64,000 nucleotides of DNA from Aldehydirespirator sp965203575 (GTDB lineage: Bacteria; Actinomycetota; Acidimicrobiia; Acidimicrobiales; Aldehydirespiratoraceae), in assembly GCA_965203575.1 (NCBI GenBank), contig OZ241894.1, forward strand, positions 682,001 to 746,000, read 5' to 3'. The stretch's first letter is position 1. Each line of letters begins with the position of its first letter. Under the pieces are notes generated by a model. That model was not told the DNA's origin. It searched no databases and saw nothing but the letters and a program-made list of their open reading frames with translations. Positions 6,862 through 15,575 of this stretch are shown in pieces. Both the position numbers and the translations under genes were made by a program.

Positions 6862-8795
6862 AGGAAGACCGCCATCTGAGCTCGCGACGTGGCCTCGTCC
6901 GGGCAGAACTGCAGCGGATCGGCCGAGCAGCCCCGGGTGATTCCGGCGTCGAACAGAGCGTCGATGGCGGCGGCATGGCCGCTGCGACCCGTGTCGGTGA
7001 ACCCCACGGGCAGCACTGACTCGAGACGGAAGGCTCTGGTCAGGAAGCTCGCCATCTGAGCCCGGGTCACCGGCTCGTCGGGGCAGTACCGGTGCGGTTC
7101 TGTCGCGCATCCCCGGGTGACCCCGAGATCGGCCAGACGGTCCGCGTGGGCGGCCCACCACTGGCCGGTATCGACGTCGGCGAAGCGGGAGGCGCCGACC
7201 GGCTCGGGATCCCGGCCGTCGAGGACCCGCACCAGCCACACCGCCACCAGCCATCGCGGGATCGGTTCGCCGGGACAGAAGAGGCCGGGCCCGCACGCGG
7301 TGCCGTCGAGGACGCCGTCCGCGGCCAGCGCAGCCACCGCATCGAACGGCTCTCCGTCCATCTGGACGTCGGCGGGAAGGGCCCCGGGCAGTCCCGCCGC
7401 GGCAGCCACTTGGCGAGCGACACCGATCGGGTGCGCGCAACCCGAGAGGTCCGCTTCCACGTCGGGGGCGATGCCGCCCGCGGCGCTGGCGCCACCCGGC
7501 CCGAACCACCTGAACACCGTCACCCGGGCAGCTCCGAGCAGACTGCCGGACCGCGACTCGATGGCCCGGGTGATCTGGCCGGTGTTCTTTCCGTAGGTCG
7601 TCGTGCCCACGACCGTGGCCCGGCCGTGGTGGCGGAGGGCCAGCGTCATGACCTCCGACGCCGATGCCGACGACCCGTCGACCACCAGAGCGATGGGCAG
7701 CCGGACGGGGTCCTCCGGACCGCGGTCCCGGTCGACCAGGTGACGGACCAGGCCGTCCCTGGACTCCTCCCGCATGACGACCTGCCGGTTGTTGAGGAAC
7801 ATGCTGGCGATGCTTATGACCGTCCGCAGATAGCCGCCGAGGTTGTCCCGCAGGTCGACCACGAGGGTCTCCGTCCCGGAGTCGAGCAGGGCCTCGAGTT
7901 CCTCTGCGAGGCGGAGATCGGTGTTCTCGCCGAAGGAGCCGAGACGCAGGTAGCCGGTCGTTCCCGCAACGGTCCTTCCGGCCACCGTCGGGGCATACAC
8001 CGGTGCGGCTTCCATCCGGAATGCTCTCCTGCGGCCGTTCCGCTCGACGATGACCGGCACGAGGCTGCCCGACTCGAAGGTGGGCAAGTCCTGCAGTCCG
8101 CAGCCCGAGCCCGACGGAGCCAGGCCGGCGATGCTCAAGAGGACGTCTTCGGGCCTCAAGCCGGCCTGCTCGGCCGGACTGCCCGGGAACACCTCGGACA
8201 CAACCAGCCGGCACGTCTCGGACAGCACGCTGCAGGCAACCGTGCCGTTCAGCAGGCCCAGCCTCAGGCCGATACCCGAGTACGGCACGCCCGTGTTCAG
8301 GAGCGCCTGCCTCCGCGCATACTCCGACGGCGACATCAGGAATGTCTGGGGATCCCCCAGCGAGGCGAACATCGCACTGGAGGCGGCCCAGACCGCGGCC
8401 GCGGTGTCGCCCACGGCGTCGATCTCTACGCAGGTCTGATCGAACGCGGGCGAGGGCAGCGCACACGGCGGGGCGGCTTCGGTGCCCCGCGGGGCCAGCC
8501 CAGCCTCCCGCACCCCCTCGGCCGCGGCTGCCGCCAGGTCCTCGTCGACCAGTTCGTCGACATAGTCCTTCTTGAGCACGGCGAAGCTCAGGCACAGCAG
8601 TTCGAACATCGCCGCAGCGTCGTCGCATGCAACCCGGACGGCCGCCGCCTCGGCTCCGGTGCCGGTGGCGGGCTCGGGCTCGGCTCCGGTGCCGGTGTCC
8701 TGGGCGACCGCGACCGCCGGCCAGGCGACCAGAGCGGCCAGGACCGCAGCCGCCACACGGCGACCCACGCGCCGGTCAGCACCGGATCGCATCAC
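6834..8795 (-). CDS. Secreted S41 (C-terminal processing) protease with SLH domains
   Basis: A 653-residue exported protein. A signal peptide (about 1-31, ending AVAVAQ) is followed by a helical region, a PDZ domain (about 175-255, GSPAEQAGLRPEDVLLSI) and an S41 catalytic domain (about 270-445). The catalytic pair is Ser378 in DGSSASASEV and Lys403 in TYGKNTGQ, 25 residues apart as in CtpA/Prc. The last 190 residues contain three S-layer homology repeats (FADVDTGQWWAAHADRL and CATEPHRYCPDEPVTRAQMA types), which should tether the enzyme to the cell wall polymer. The fusion is unusual for S41 proteases, which are normally lipoproteins or membrane-anchored. The 3' end is duplicated downstream as a 35-bp repeat. 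Confidence 0.88.
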   Translation of the reverse strand: MMRSGADRRVGRRVAAAVLAALVAWPAVAVAQDTGTGAEPEPATGTGAEAAAVRVACDDAAAMFELLCLSFAVLKKDYVDELVDEDLAAAAAEGVREAGLAPRGTEAAPPCALPSPAFDQTCVEIDAVGDTAAAVWAASSAMFASLGDPQTFLMSPSEYARRQALLNTGVPYSGIGLRLGLLNGTVACSVLSETCRLVVSEVFPGSPAEQAGLRPEDVLLSIAGLAPSGSGCGLQDLPTFESGSLVPVIVERNGRRRAFRMEAAPVYAPTVAGRTVAGTTGYLRLGSFGENTDLRLAEELEALLDSGTETLVVDLRDNLGGYLRTVISIASMFLNNRQVVMREESRDGLVRHLVDRDRGPEDPVRLPIALVVDGSSASASEVMTLALRHHGRATVVGTTTYGKNTGQITRAIESRSGSLLGAARVTVFRWFGPGGASAAGGIAPDVEADLSGCAHPIGVARQVAAAAGLPGALPADVQMDGEPFDAVAALAADGVLDGTACGPGLFCPGEPIPRWLVAVWLVRVLDGRDPEPVGASRFADVDTGQWWAAHADRLADLGVTRGCATEPHRYCPDEPVTRAQMASFLTRAFRLESVLPVGFTDTGRSGHAAAIDALFDAGITRGCSADPLQFCPDEATSRAQMAVFLERARSRSN

Positions 8796-8812
8796 AGGCG
8801 GATTCCCGGCGC

Positions 8813-9274
8813 TCAGCGGAGGAACCGGCTGACCGACTCGACGACGCAGGCCGGCTTGGCCTGATCCTCGATCTCAACGGTGACGGTGATCACCGTCTGA
8901 ACCCCCGCACCGCCGGGCAGCTCCTCGGCGGACGTCAGGACCGCTGAGGCCCGCAGCCGCGACCCCACCAGGACCGGCTGCGGGAAGCGCACCCGGTTGA
9001 CTCCGTAGTTGATCCCCATGGAGACCCCATCGACCCGCACGATCTGCGGCAACAGCAGGTTGGTGAGCGCCAGCGTGAGATAACCGTGAGCGATGGTGGC
9101 CCCGAACGGGCCCGCCGCGGCCGCCTCCGGATCGACATGGATCCACTGGTGATCGCCGGTGGCCTCGGCGAACATGTCGATACGGGCCTGGTCGACGCTC
9201 ACCCACTCGCTGTGGCCGAGATGCCGGCCGACGGCGCCCAACAGCTCGTCGGGAGTGGAGAAGACCGTTGTCAC
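8813..9274 (-). CDS. MaoC-like (R)-specific enoyl-CoA hydratase
   Basis: A 153-residue hot-dog fold protein. The hydratase-2 motif is present: ATGDHQWIHVDPEAA contains the catalytic Asp and His, followed by the downstream GHGYL-like segment AHGYLTL. The closest type is the mycobacterial HtdZ/Rv0130 group acting on enoyl-CoA. The GTG start is supported by TAACGT 8 nt upstream. It is divergent from the CDF transporter. Confidence 0.88.
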   Translation of the reverse strand: MTTVFSTPDELLGAVGRHLGHSEWVSVDQARIDMFAEATGDHQWIHVDPEAAAAGPFGATIAHGYLTLALTNLLLPQIVRVDGVSMGINYGVNRVRFPQPVLVGSRLRASAVLTSAEELPGGAGVQTVITVTVEIEDQAKPACVVESVSRFLR

Positions 9275-9382
9275 AAGCCGAGACGTTAGCGCCGCGCGGG
9301 CTGCGGCCGACCCCTCGTGCCGCCCCTCATCGGCCGTCTTGGCCGTCAGCGTCCGCGGGCATCGCAGCTAGCCTTGCCGCCC

Positions 9383-10297
9383 ATGGCGGCCAGCGGCGGA
9401 ACGAAGGCGATCCTCGCCGCCCTCTTTGCCAACCTCGGGCTGGCCATCGCCAAGTTCGTGGCCTTCGTCTTCACCGGGGCGTCGTCGATGCTGGCCGAAG
9501 CCATCCACAGCGTGGCTGACACCAGCAATCAGGCCCTGCTGCTGCTCGGAGGCCGCCTGGCCCGGCGCGACGCCACCACCCAGCACTCCTTCGGCTACGG
9601 GCGCGAGCGCTACTTCTGGTCGTTCGTAGTGGCTCTGGTGCTGTTCACGGTCGGGTCCCTGTACGCCCTGTACGAGGGAATCGACAAGATCCGCCACCCC
9701 CACGAGATCGACTCGCCGGTGTGGGCCTTTGTGGTGCTCAGCGTGGGCATCGTGCTGGAGAGCTTCTCGATGCGCACCGCGGTGGTCGAGTCCAACCGAG
9801 TCCGGGGGTCGGCGTCCTGGATGCACTTCATCAGGCGGTCGCGAACGCCGGAGCTGCCGGTGGTGCTGCTCGAGGACCTGGGCGCCCTCCTGGGGCTGGT
9901 TCTGGCCCTCGGGGCTCTGGCGATTGCCGCCGTGTTCGACGCGCCGGTGTGGGACGGCATAGGCACCCTCTCGATCGGCGTGCTGCTGGGACTGATCGCG
10001 GTGGTGCTGGCGGTGGAGATGCGCAGCCTGCTGCTGGGTGAGTCGGCTACCAGGGCGGACGACGGCGCCATACGCCAGGCCATCACGTCGACCGAGGGCG
10101 TGGTGGGCTTGATCCACCTGCGCACCCAGCACATCGGCCCCGAGGAGCTGCTGGTGGCGGCCAAGGTGTCGTTCGATCCCGGCTACACCACCACCGACCT
10201 CGTCGAGGCCATCAACCGGGTCGAGGAGAACACCCGGGCCGCGGTGCCCATTGCCCGCATCATGTACGTGGAGCCCGACATCCCCGTCGGCTCGTGA
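9383..10297 (+). CDS. Cation diffusion facilitator (zinc/cation efflux) transporter
   Basis: A 304-residue protein with about five to six membrane spans and a C-terminal cytoplasmic domain. The first metal-site motif HSVADTSNQ (HxxxD) is intact in TM2. The equivalent in TM5 reads EDLGALLGL, a known variation in one CDF subgroup that may alter metal choice. The basic loop WMHFIRRSRTPE precedes it. The ATG at 9383 has TAGCCT 8 nt upstream, so it is probably leaderless. It overlaps the next gene by GTGA. Confidence 0.88.
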   Translation: MAASGGTKAILAALFANLGLAIAKFVAFVFTGASSMLAEAIHSVADTSNQALLLLGGRLARRDATTQHSFGYGRERYFWSFVVALVLFTVGSLYALYEGIDKIRHPHEIDSPVWAFVVLSVGIVLESFSMRTAVVESNRVRGSASWMHFIRRSRTPELPVVLLEDLGALLGLVLALGALAIAAVFDAPVWDGIGTLSIGVLLGLIAVVLAVEMRSLLLGESATRADDGAIRQAITSTEGVVGLIHLRTQHIGPEELLVAAKVSFDPGYTTTDLVEAINRVEENTRAAVPIARIMYVEPDIPVGS

Positions 10298-10977
10298 TCA
10301 CCGAGCTGCACACCACCACGACCGGCACCGGGCCCGCGGTCGTGCTCGTGCACGGCATGGGCGACAGCGGCTCGGTATGGGCCGGAACCGTGGAGGCTCT
10401 CACCGCGGACTACGCCTGCACCACGATCGACCTGCCCGGCCACGGGCGCTCCCCCGCTCCTTCCGAGCGGGCCCCGTACGAGCGGGAGGCCGTGCTGGAA
10501 TCGATCGATGCCGTGCTGGCCCGGACCGGTCCGGCCGTCTACGTCGGGCACTCGCTGGGCGGCTACCTGGGACTGACCCATTGCCTGACGAGGCCTGGAG
10601 TCATTCGAGGGCTGGTGCTCGTGGCCGCTGGCCCCGGCTTCCGCGACGAGGCCGCCATGAAGGACTGGAACGATCGGGTCCACCTCAGCGCCCCCCGCCT
10701 AACCGTCCCCCGGATCGCGACGGTGACCGGCCTCCACACGGACTCCATGGTGATCGACCGACTTGCCGACATCGCCGTGCCCGTGGGGTTGCTGGTGGGC
10801 GGCAACGACAAGGCCTTCGCGGGTGCCAACGACTACATGGAAGGCAAGCTGCCCGATGTGCGCCGCCGCACCGTCGACGAGGGTCGCCACCGGTTGATGA
10901 GAACCCATCCCGACGCGGTGGCCGACATGGTGCGCGATGTGGCCGCGGCGGCCGGCCTGACTTCCGGGAGGCAATGA
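10294..10977 (+). CDS. Alpha/beta hydrolase
   Basis: A 227-residue alpha/beta hydrolase starting at a GTG that overlaps the stop of the CDF gene (GTGA), so translation is coupled. The oxyanion segment HGMGDSGSVW, the nucleophile elbow GHSLGG and a late histidine (DEGRHRLM) define the fold. Substrate unknown. Confidence 0.85.
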   Translation: MITELHTTTTGTGPAVVLVHGMGDSGSVWAGTVEALTADYACTTIDLPGHGRSPAPSERAPYEREAVLESIDAVLARTGPAVYVGHSLGGYLGLTHCLTRPGVIRGLVLVAAGPGFRDEAAMKDWNDRVHLSAPRLTVPRIATVTGLHTDSMVIDRLADIAVPVGLLVGGNDKAFAGANDYMEGKLPDVRRRTVDEGRHRLMRTHPDAVADMVRDVAAAAGLTSGRQ

Positions 10978-11068
10978 TGGGGTCGTGGTCGGCCTGGGGA
11001 GGCGATCCCGACCGTCCTCTGGCCACAGCCTGACGCCACCTCCGATCGAGCCGTCGCACCGGTCGCGC

Positions 11069-11809
11069 TCAGGCGGTGCGGGCGTCGAGCTTGAGTTCCG
11101 GGAAGTCGATCTCGGGGTGGTCCAGCGCCACCGCGAACGCCTCAGCCAGGGCCGCTCCCACGTCGTCGACGTGCATCATGCCCCCCGGCACTGCCTGGCG
11201 CTCCCAGGCCTCGAGAGCCTCGCCGAGCAGTTCGACGTTCATGTGGTCACTGAATTCGGTCGGCGCGGTGTTGCCCATCACGACCCGCATGAAGCGCCGG
11301 TCGGGATGCTCGGCCCGCCACACCCGGATGCACTGGTCGAGCGCGGCCTTGGTGGCGCTATAGGAGCCGAACAGCGCGTTGGCGTCCTCGACGGTGCGGG
11401 ACGACACGAAGGCAGTAAGCCCAGTGCGGTCCATGTGGTCGAGCGCAGCAGCCGCGGCCAGGTTGGCCCCCGCAACGTTCACCCGGAACACATCGGCCCA
11501 GGTGTCGGGGTCGGTCTTGTCCAGCGGTTGCAGGACGCCGTAGCCGGCCACGTAGACCATCAGATCGAGTCCGCCCATGGCCTTACCGGCCGCAGCGGCC
11601 ACGCGCCGGGCGTCGGCCGGAACCGTCGCGTCGCCCGGCGCGGCATGGCCGGTGCCCATTCCATCCACCAGGGCTTCGAGCCGCTCCCGGCGCCGGGCCG
11701 ACACGGTCACAGAGCCGCCTCGGGCCGCCACAGCCCGGGCCACGGCCGCACCGATCCCCGACGACGCCCCCACTACCAGCACGCGCCGGCCGCCCATGGA
11801 CCTGCTCAC
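11069..11809 (-). CDS. Short-chain dehydrogenase/reductase
   Basis: A 246-residue SDR. The Rossmann nucleotide motif GASSGIGAAVA is at the N-terminus, then a dinucleotide-binding D (APGDATVP). In the active site, SSRTVED and YSATKAAL supply Ser, Tyr and Lys (YxxxK). The GTG at 11809 is chosen because TACCGT ends exactly 7 nt upstream; an ATG four codons later is the alternative. Three 19-bp repeats lie immediately upstream of the -10. Substrate unknown. Confidence 0.85.
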   Translation of the reverse strand: MSRSMGGRRVLVVGASSGIGAAVARAVAARGGSVTVSARRRERLEALVDGMGTGHAAPGDATVPADARRVAAAAGKAMGGLDLMVYVAGYGVLQPLDKTDPDTWADVFRVNVAGANLAAAAALDHMDRTGLTAFVSSRTVEDANALFGSYSATKAALDQCIRVWRAEHPDRRFMRVVMGNTAPTEFSDHMNVELLGEALEAWERQAVPGGMMHVDDVGAALAEAFAVALDHPEIDFPELKLDARTA

Positions 11810-11824
11810 CTGTGTGACGGTAGC

Positions 11825-11880
11825 GGGCGAGAGGTTGCGAGCGGGCGAGAGGTTGCGAGACGGGCGAGAGGTTGCGAGAC
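11825..11880. repeat. Three tandem 18-19-bp iterons upstream of the SDR promoter
   Basis: Unit GGGCGAGAGGTTGCGAGAC occurs at 11825, 11843 and 11862. The block starts 3 bp upstream of the SDR -10 box (11817-11822) and ends 29 bp before the divergent ppx start, so it covers the regulatory region of both genes. It could be a multi-site operator. Confidence 0.65.
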
Positions 11881-11909
11881 GGAAAGTTTGACGTGATGCT
11901 TGCCCGCCG

Positions 11910-13541
11910 ATGACTGGGGCGCGGGCGCTGGCCGCCATCGATGTGGGCACCAACTCGGTGCACATGGTGATCGCCCGGCCCGTGCCCGGCGGATCGCCCG
12001 AGATCCTGGCCCGTGAGCGCGTGCCGGTGCGCCTCGGCACCGGCGGCGACGACATGAAGCTGCTGATGCCCGACGCCGTCGAGCGGGCCGTCGCCGCGCT
12101 GGTGGAGTTCCGCCACATCGCCGACGCCCACGACGCCGAGGTGGTGGCGGTGGCCACCAGCGCGGTCCGGGAGGCCGACAACCAGGGCCAGTTCCTGCGC
12201 CGGGTCCATGACTCGGCCCGCATCACGGTGGAGATCATCTCAGGCATGGAGGAGGCCCGGCTGATCCAGCTGGGCGCCATGAGCGCGGTGCCTATCGCGG
12301 GCCGGCCCCACCTCGTCATCGACATCGGCGGCGGCTCCACCGAGCTGATCGTCGGCGACCACGCCCCCGCGGCGCTGGCCCGCAGCCTCAAGCTGGGCCA
12401 CATCCGCCTCACCGACCGCTTCTTCGGTGGCGGCGTGATCGCCGACGGCTCGGTCAAGGCCTGCCGGCGCCACATCAAGGCCTTCGTCGCCCATGTGGCC
12501 CGGGAGGCTCGCGACATCGGCTTCGAGGTCGCGGTGGGCTGTTCGGGAACCATCGCGGCAGTGGCGGCCCTCTGCGCGGCACGGCGCGGCGAGACGTTGC
12601 GCACCGTCGCCAACGCAACCATCCAGCGCGCCGACCTGAACGAGGTGGTCGCCGACCTCGTCACCCGGCCCACACCCCGTGACCGCGCCGAGGTACCCGG
12701 CCTGGACCCCGCCCGCCGCGACGTGATCGTGGCGGGAGCCATCCTGCTGCGGCAGCTCTTCAAGGCTCTGGGCATCGAGTCACTGGTGGTGTCGACTGGA
12801 GCGCTGCGCGAGGGGCTGCTGCTCGACCGCTTCAACCGCAGGGACCGCTCCCGCGACGACGGGCTGCATCATCTCAGCGATCTCAGACGTTCCGGCGTGC
12901 TGGCCCTGGCTCGCAGCTATCACGAGGACCTGATCCACGCCGAGCACGCCACCGATCTGGCGCTGGAGTTGTTCGACGAGACCGGGGCCGCCCACGGCCT
13001 GACCATCGCCGACAGCGAGCTGCTGGAGGCCGCAGGCCTGCTCCACAACATCGGCCGCTTCGTGGCCAACTCCTCGCACCACAAGCACTCCTACTACCTG
13101 ATCCGCAACAGCGAACGCCTCGCCGGGTTCAGCGAGAACGAACTGGAGCTGATCGCGCTGGTGGCCCGCTACCACCGCAAGAGCCGGCCGGTGTCGTCGC
13201 ACCGCGAGTACACCGCGCTCAGCAAGCCCGACCGCCGCCGGGTGCGGGTGCTGGCCGGGCTGCTGCGGGTGGGGATAGCGCTGGACCGCACCTACCGGAG
13301 GGCCGTCGAACGGGTCCATGCCTCCGTGGGCGAAGAGGCAGTGACCATCAATGTTGAGATTGCCGCGGGCACCGACGTGGACATCGAGCTGTTCACCGCT
13401 CGCCGCAGCGCGAGCCTGCTGGCAGAGGCTCTGGGGCGCACCGTCGAGTTCCGAATGGTGGAGACCAACCCGGAGCATCAGCGCAGGAACCATCCTGCCA
13501 ACGGACCGGGCAATGCCGTTCCCAGAGGACTTCGAGCCTGA
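11910..13541 (+). CDS. ppx: Ppx/GppA exopolyphosphatase with C-terminal HD-like domain
   Basis: A 543-residue protein. The N-terminal ASKHA ATPase-fold domain has AIDVGTNSVHMVIA (phosphate-1 loop) and DIGGGSTELIVGD (phosphate-2 loop). The C-terminal HD-type domain has LLHNIGRFVAN followed by a histidine cluster (SSHHKHSYYLI). The length suits two-domain enzymes of the E. coli Ppx/GppA type rather than the short actinobacterial Ppx. The substrate is polyphosphate or pppGpp; the sequence does not decide which. Confidence 0.9.
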   Translation: MTGARALAAIDVGTNSVHMVIARPVPGGSPEILARERVPVRLGTGGDDMKLLMPDAVERAVAALVEFRHIADAHDAEVVAVATSAVREADNQGQFLRRVHDSARITVEIISGMEEARLIQLGAMSAVPIAGRPHLVIDIGGGSTELIVGDHAPAALARSLKLGHIRLTDRFFGGGVIADGSVKACRRHIKAFVAHVAREARDIGFEVAVGCSGTIAAVAALCAARRGETLRTVANATIQRADLNEVVADLVTRPTPRDRAEVPGLDPARRDVIVAGAILLRQLFKALGIESLVVSTGALREGLLLDRFNRRDRSRDDGLHHLSDLRRSGVLALARSYHEDLIHAEHATDLALELFDETGAAHGLTIADSELLEAAGLLHNIGRFVANSSHHKHSYYLIRNSERLAGFSENELELIALVARYHRKSRPVSSHREYTALSKPDRRRVRVLAGLLRVGIALDRTYRRAVERVHASVGEEAVTINVEIAAGTDVDIELFTARRSASLLAEALGRTVEFRMVETNPEHQRRNHPANGPGNAVPRGLRA

Positions 13542-13554
13542 GCAGCCGGCACCC

Positions 13555-13734
13555 GAAGAGTCAGGAGTGGGGCGCGATCACCGACTCCCCGAAGAGTCAG
13601 GAGTGGGGCGCGATCACCGACTCGCCGAAGAGTCAGGAGTGGGGCGCGATCACCGACTCGCCGAAGAGTCAGGAGTGGGGCGCGATCACCGACTCCCCGA
13701 AGAGTCAGGAGTGGGGCGCGATCACCGACTCGCC
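13555..13734. repeat. Five tandem 36-bp repeats covering the 3' end of the LLM oxidoreductase gene
   Basis: Units start at 13555, 13591, 13627, 13663 and 13699. They are identical except that the last four bases are CCCC (units 1, 4) or CGCC (units 2, 3, 5). The fifth unit contains the true end of the oxidoreductase (…GESVIAPHS, stop at 13705). Each of the other units repeats the same tail and stop codon on the minus strand. There are no spacers, so it is not CRISPR. Confidence 0.95.
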
Positions 13735-14568
13735 GAAGGCGGCCAGGCCCTCGGTCGTGTTGCGGAAGTAGAACACCGACGGCACCATCAGCCGCTCCAC
13801 ACCCCACGACTCGGCCTCCTGCACAGCCGCCGCGGGATCGTCGCCGAACAGCCCGAGATGCACGGCCGACATCTCCAGGTCAGCGGGATCGCGACCGCAG
13901 TCGGCTGCAGTGTTACGAGCCACGTCGAGCAGGTGCGCCATGTCGCCTCCGGCCAGGAACAGGCCGTCGCCGACGCGCCCGGCCCGGCGGGCTGCCGCCT
14001 CGCTGTGTCCGCCGATGTGGATCGGGACCCGCCCCGCTACCGGCTTGGGGTTGGAGCTGGCCCGGCGGAACGACACGAACTCGCCGTCGAAGGTCACGTC
14101 GTCGGAGGCCCACACCCGGCGCATGACCTCCATGTACTCCTCGGTGCGAGGGCCCCTGCGCTCCCAGGGCACGTCGAGCGCGTCGAACTCCTCTCGCAGC
14201 CAGCCGATCCCCACTCCGAGCGTCACCCGGCCTCCCGACAGCACGTCGAGGGTGGCCACCTCCTTGGCGAAGGTGAGCGGATGGCGCTCGGGCAGCAGCG
14301 AGATGCCGGTGGCCAGCCTGATACTGGATGTGACCGCGGCCGCGTAGCCGAGCCAGACGAGCGGATCCGGAATCGGATTGTTGCCCGATCCGGGCATCTT
14401 CCCGTCCGGCGCGTACGGGTAGGCCGACTCGTAGCCCTCCGGGTACAGGATGTGCTCCACCGTCCACAGCGAGTCGAACCCGGCGGCCTCGGCGGCCTGG
14501 GCCAGCCGGGCCGCGCCCTTGCCCTTCACGAATGTGCCCACATTGGCGAAAGAGATGCCGAACTTCAT
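13705..14568 (-). CDS. LLM-class F420-dependent oxidoreductase
   Basis: A 287-residue luciferase-like TIM-barrel protein. Typical features are the N-terminus MKFGISFANVG, AEAAGFDSLWTVEH, TGISLLPERHPLTFAKEVATL, SGGRVTLGVGIGW and the late HIGGHSEAAARR. Family members use coenzyme F420 (or FMN) for hydride transfer. The subgroup resembles mycobacterial TIGR03619-type enzymes of unknown substrate. The start is fixed by AAGGAG 6-7 nt before the ATG. The 3' end is repeated five times downstream. Confidence 0.88.
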   Translation of the reverse strand: MKFGISFANVGTFVKGKGAARLAQAAEAAGFDSLWTVEHILYPEGYESAYPYAPDGKMPGSGNNPIPDPLVWLGYAAAVTSSIRLATGISLLPERHPLTFAKEVATLDVLSGGRVTLGVGIGWLREEFDALDVPWERRGPRTEEYMEVMRRVWASDDVTFDGEFVSFRRASSNPKPVAGRVPIHIGGHSEAAARRAGRVGDGLFLAGGDMAHLLDVARNTAADCGRDPADLEMSAVHLGLFGDDPAAAVQEAESWGVERLMVPSVFYFRNTTEGLAAFGESVIAPHS

Positions 14569-14629
14569 CTGTGCTCCTTGCTCTAGCGCCGACCGGTCAC
14601 GGTAGCCAGCGGCGCATCCGGGTGACAGG

Positions 14630-15568
14630 ATGGCGGACATGACCGACTCCTCCTCCCCCTCCGGCTCCGCCAGTCCGGCCGAGACCTCCTCGACACCGGC
14701 GGTGAGGGCCCGGCCCGCCGGCACCAGGCCGGGCCTGCTCGGCGTGCTGATCGCCCTGGTCGGACTGATCGTGGTCGCGGCCGGGATCGTCGGCGTGGCC
14801 CTGGTGGCCTGGCCGCTGGTGTTCCTCATCCCTGTGGGCGGGATCGCATTCGCGTCCGCCTGGCCGGGCCAGTACCTGGTACAGCCCAACGAGGCGCTGG
14901 TGCTGATCCTGTTCGGCCGCTACAAGGGCACGGTGGAGACCCCGGGCTGGCATCTGGCCAACCCGTTCACCGCCATGGAGTCCCGCAAGATCTCACTGCG
15001 GGTGCACAACTTCACCACCAGCGTCTCCAAGGTCAACGACGCCGAGGGCAACCCCATCGAGATCTCCGCGGTGGTGGTGTGGCGGGTGGTGGACACCGCC
15101 GCGGCCGTGTTCGAGGTGGACGACTTCGAGGACTTCGTCCATGTCCAGAGCGAGACGGCCATACGCCACCTCGGCACCCAGTACCCCTACGACGACTTCG
15201 AGGGCGACCGGGTGTCGCTGCGCTCCGATCCCGACACCGTGGCGGCCACGCTCCACGCCGAGGTGCAGGACCGCCTCGATCGGGCCGGCGTGGAGGTCAT
15301 CGAGACCCGGCTCAACCATCTGGCCTACGCCACCGAGATCGCCGAGGCGATGCTGCGGCGCCAGCAGGCCGCGGCGGTGGTGGCGGCCCGGCGCACCATC
15401 GTGGAGGGCGCGGTCGGCATGGTCGAGGACGCTCTCGAATTGCTGACCCAGCGCTCGGTGGTCGACCTCGACGAGGATGCCAAGGCTTCCATGGTCGCCA
15501 ACCTTCTGGTGGTGCTGACCAGCGAGCAGCAGACCACCCCCATCGTCAACACCGGCTCCCTCCCGTAG
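14630..15568 (+). CDS. SPFH/band 7 domain membrane protein
   Basis: A 312-residue protein. A disordered Ser/Thr/Pro N-terminus leads to two adjacent membrane spans (about residues 35-85). An SPFH domain follows (about 85-260), with LVQPNEALVLILFGRYKGTV, ISLRVHNFTT and VVVWRVVDT. A helical, alanine-rich stretch (about 225-265) probably oligomerises. This is the stomatin/prohibitin-like membrane scaffold family. It is followed 7 bp later by a PLP enzyme. Partner unknown. Confidence 0.88.
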   Translation: MADMTDSSSPSGSASPAETSSTPAVRARPAGTRPGLLGVLIALVGLIVVAAGIVGVALVAWPLVFLIPVGGIAFASAWPGQYLVQPNEALVLILFGRYKGTVETPGWHLANPFTAMESRKISLRVHNFTTSVSKVNDAEGNPIEISAVVVWRVVDTAAAVFEVDDFEDFVHVQSETAIRHLGTQYPYDDFEGDRVSLRSDPDTVAATLHAEVQDRLDRAGVEVIETRLNHLAYATEIAEAMLRRQQAAAVVAARRTIVEGAVGMVEDALELLTQRSVVDLDEDAKASMVANLLVVLTSEQQTTPIVNTGSLP

Positions 15569-15575
15569 CCCTGGT

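Noticed and set aside
10975..11034. Short frame MMGSWSAWGG overlapping the hydrolase stop
   Set aside because: Only 19 codons, no ribosome-binding site and no conservation evidence.
13555..13734. CRISPR-like array of 36-bp repeats
   Set aside because: Units are directly adjacent with no spacers and repeat a gene tail; no cas genes.
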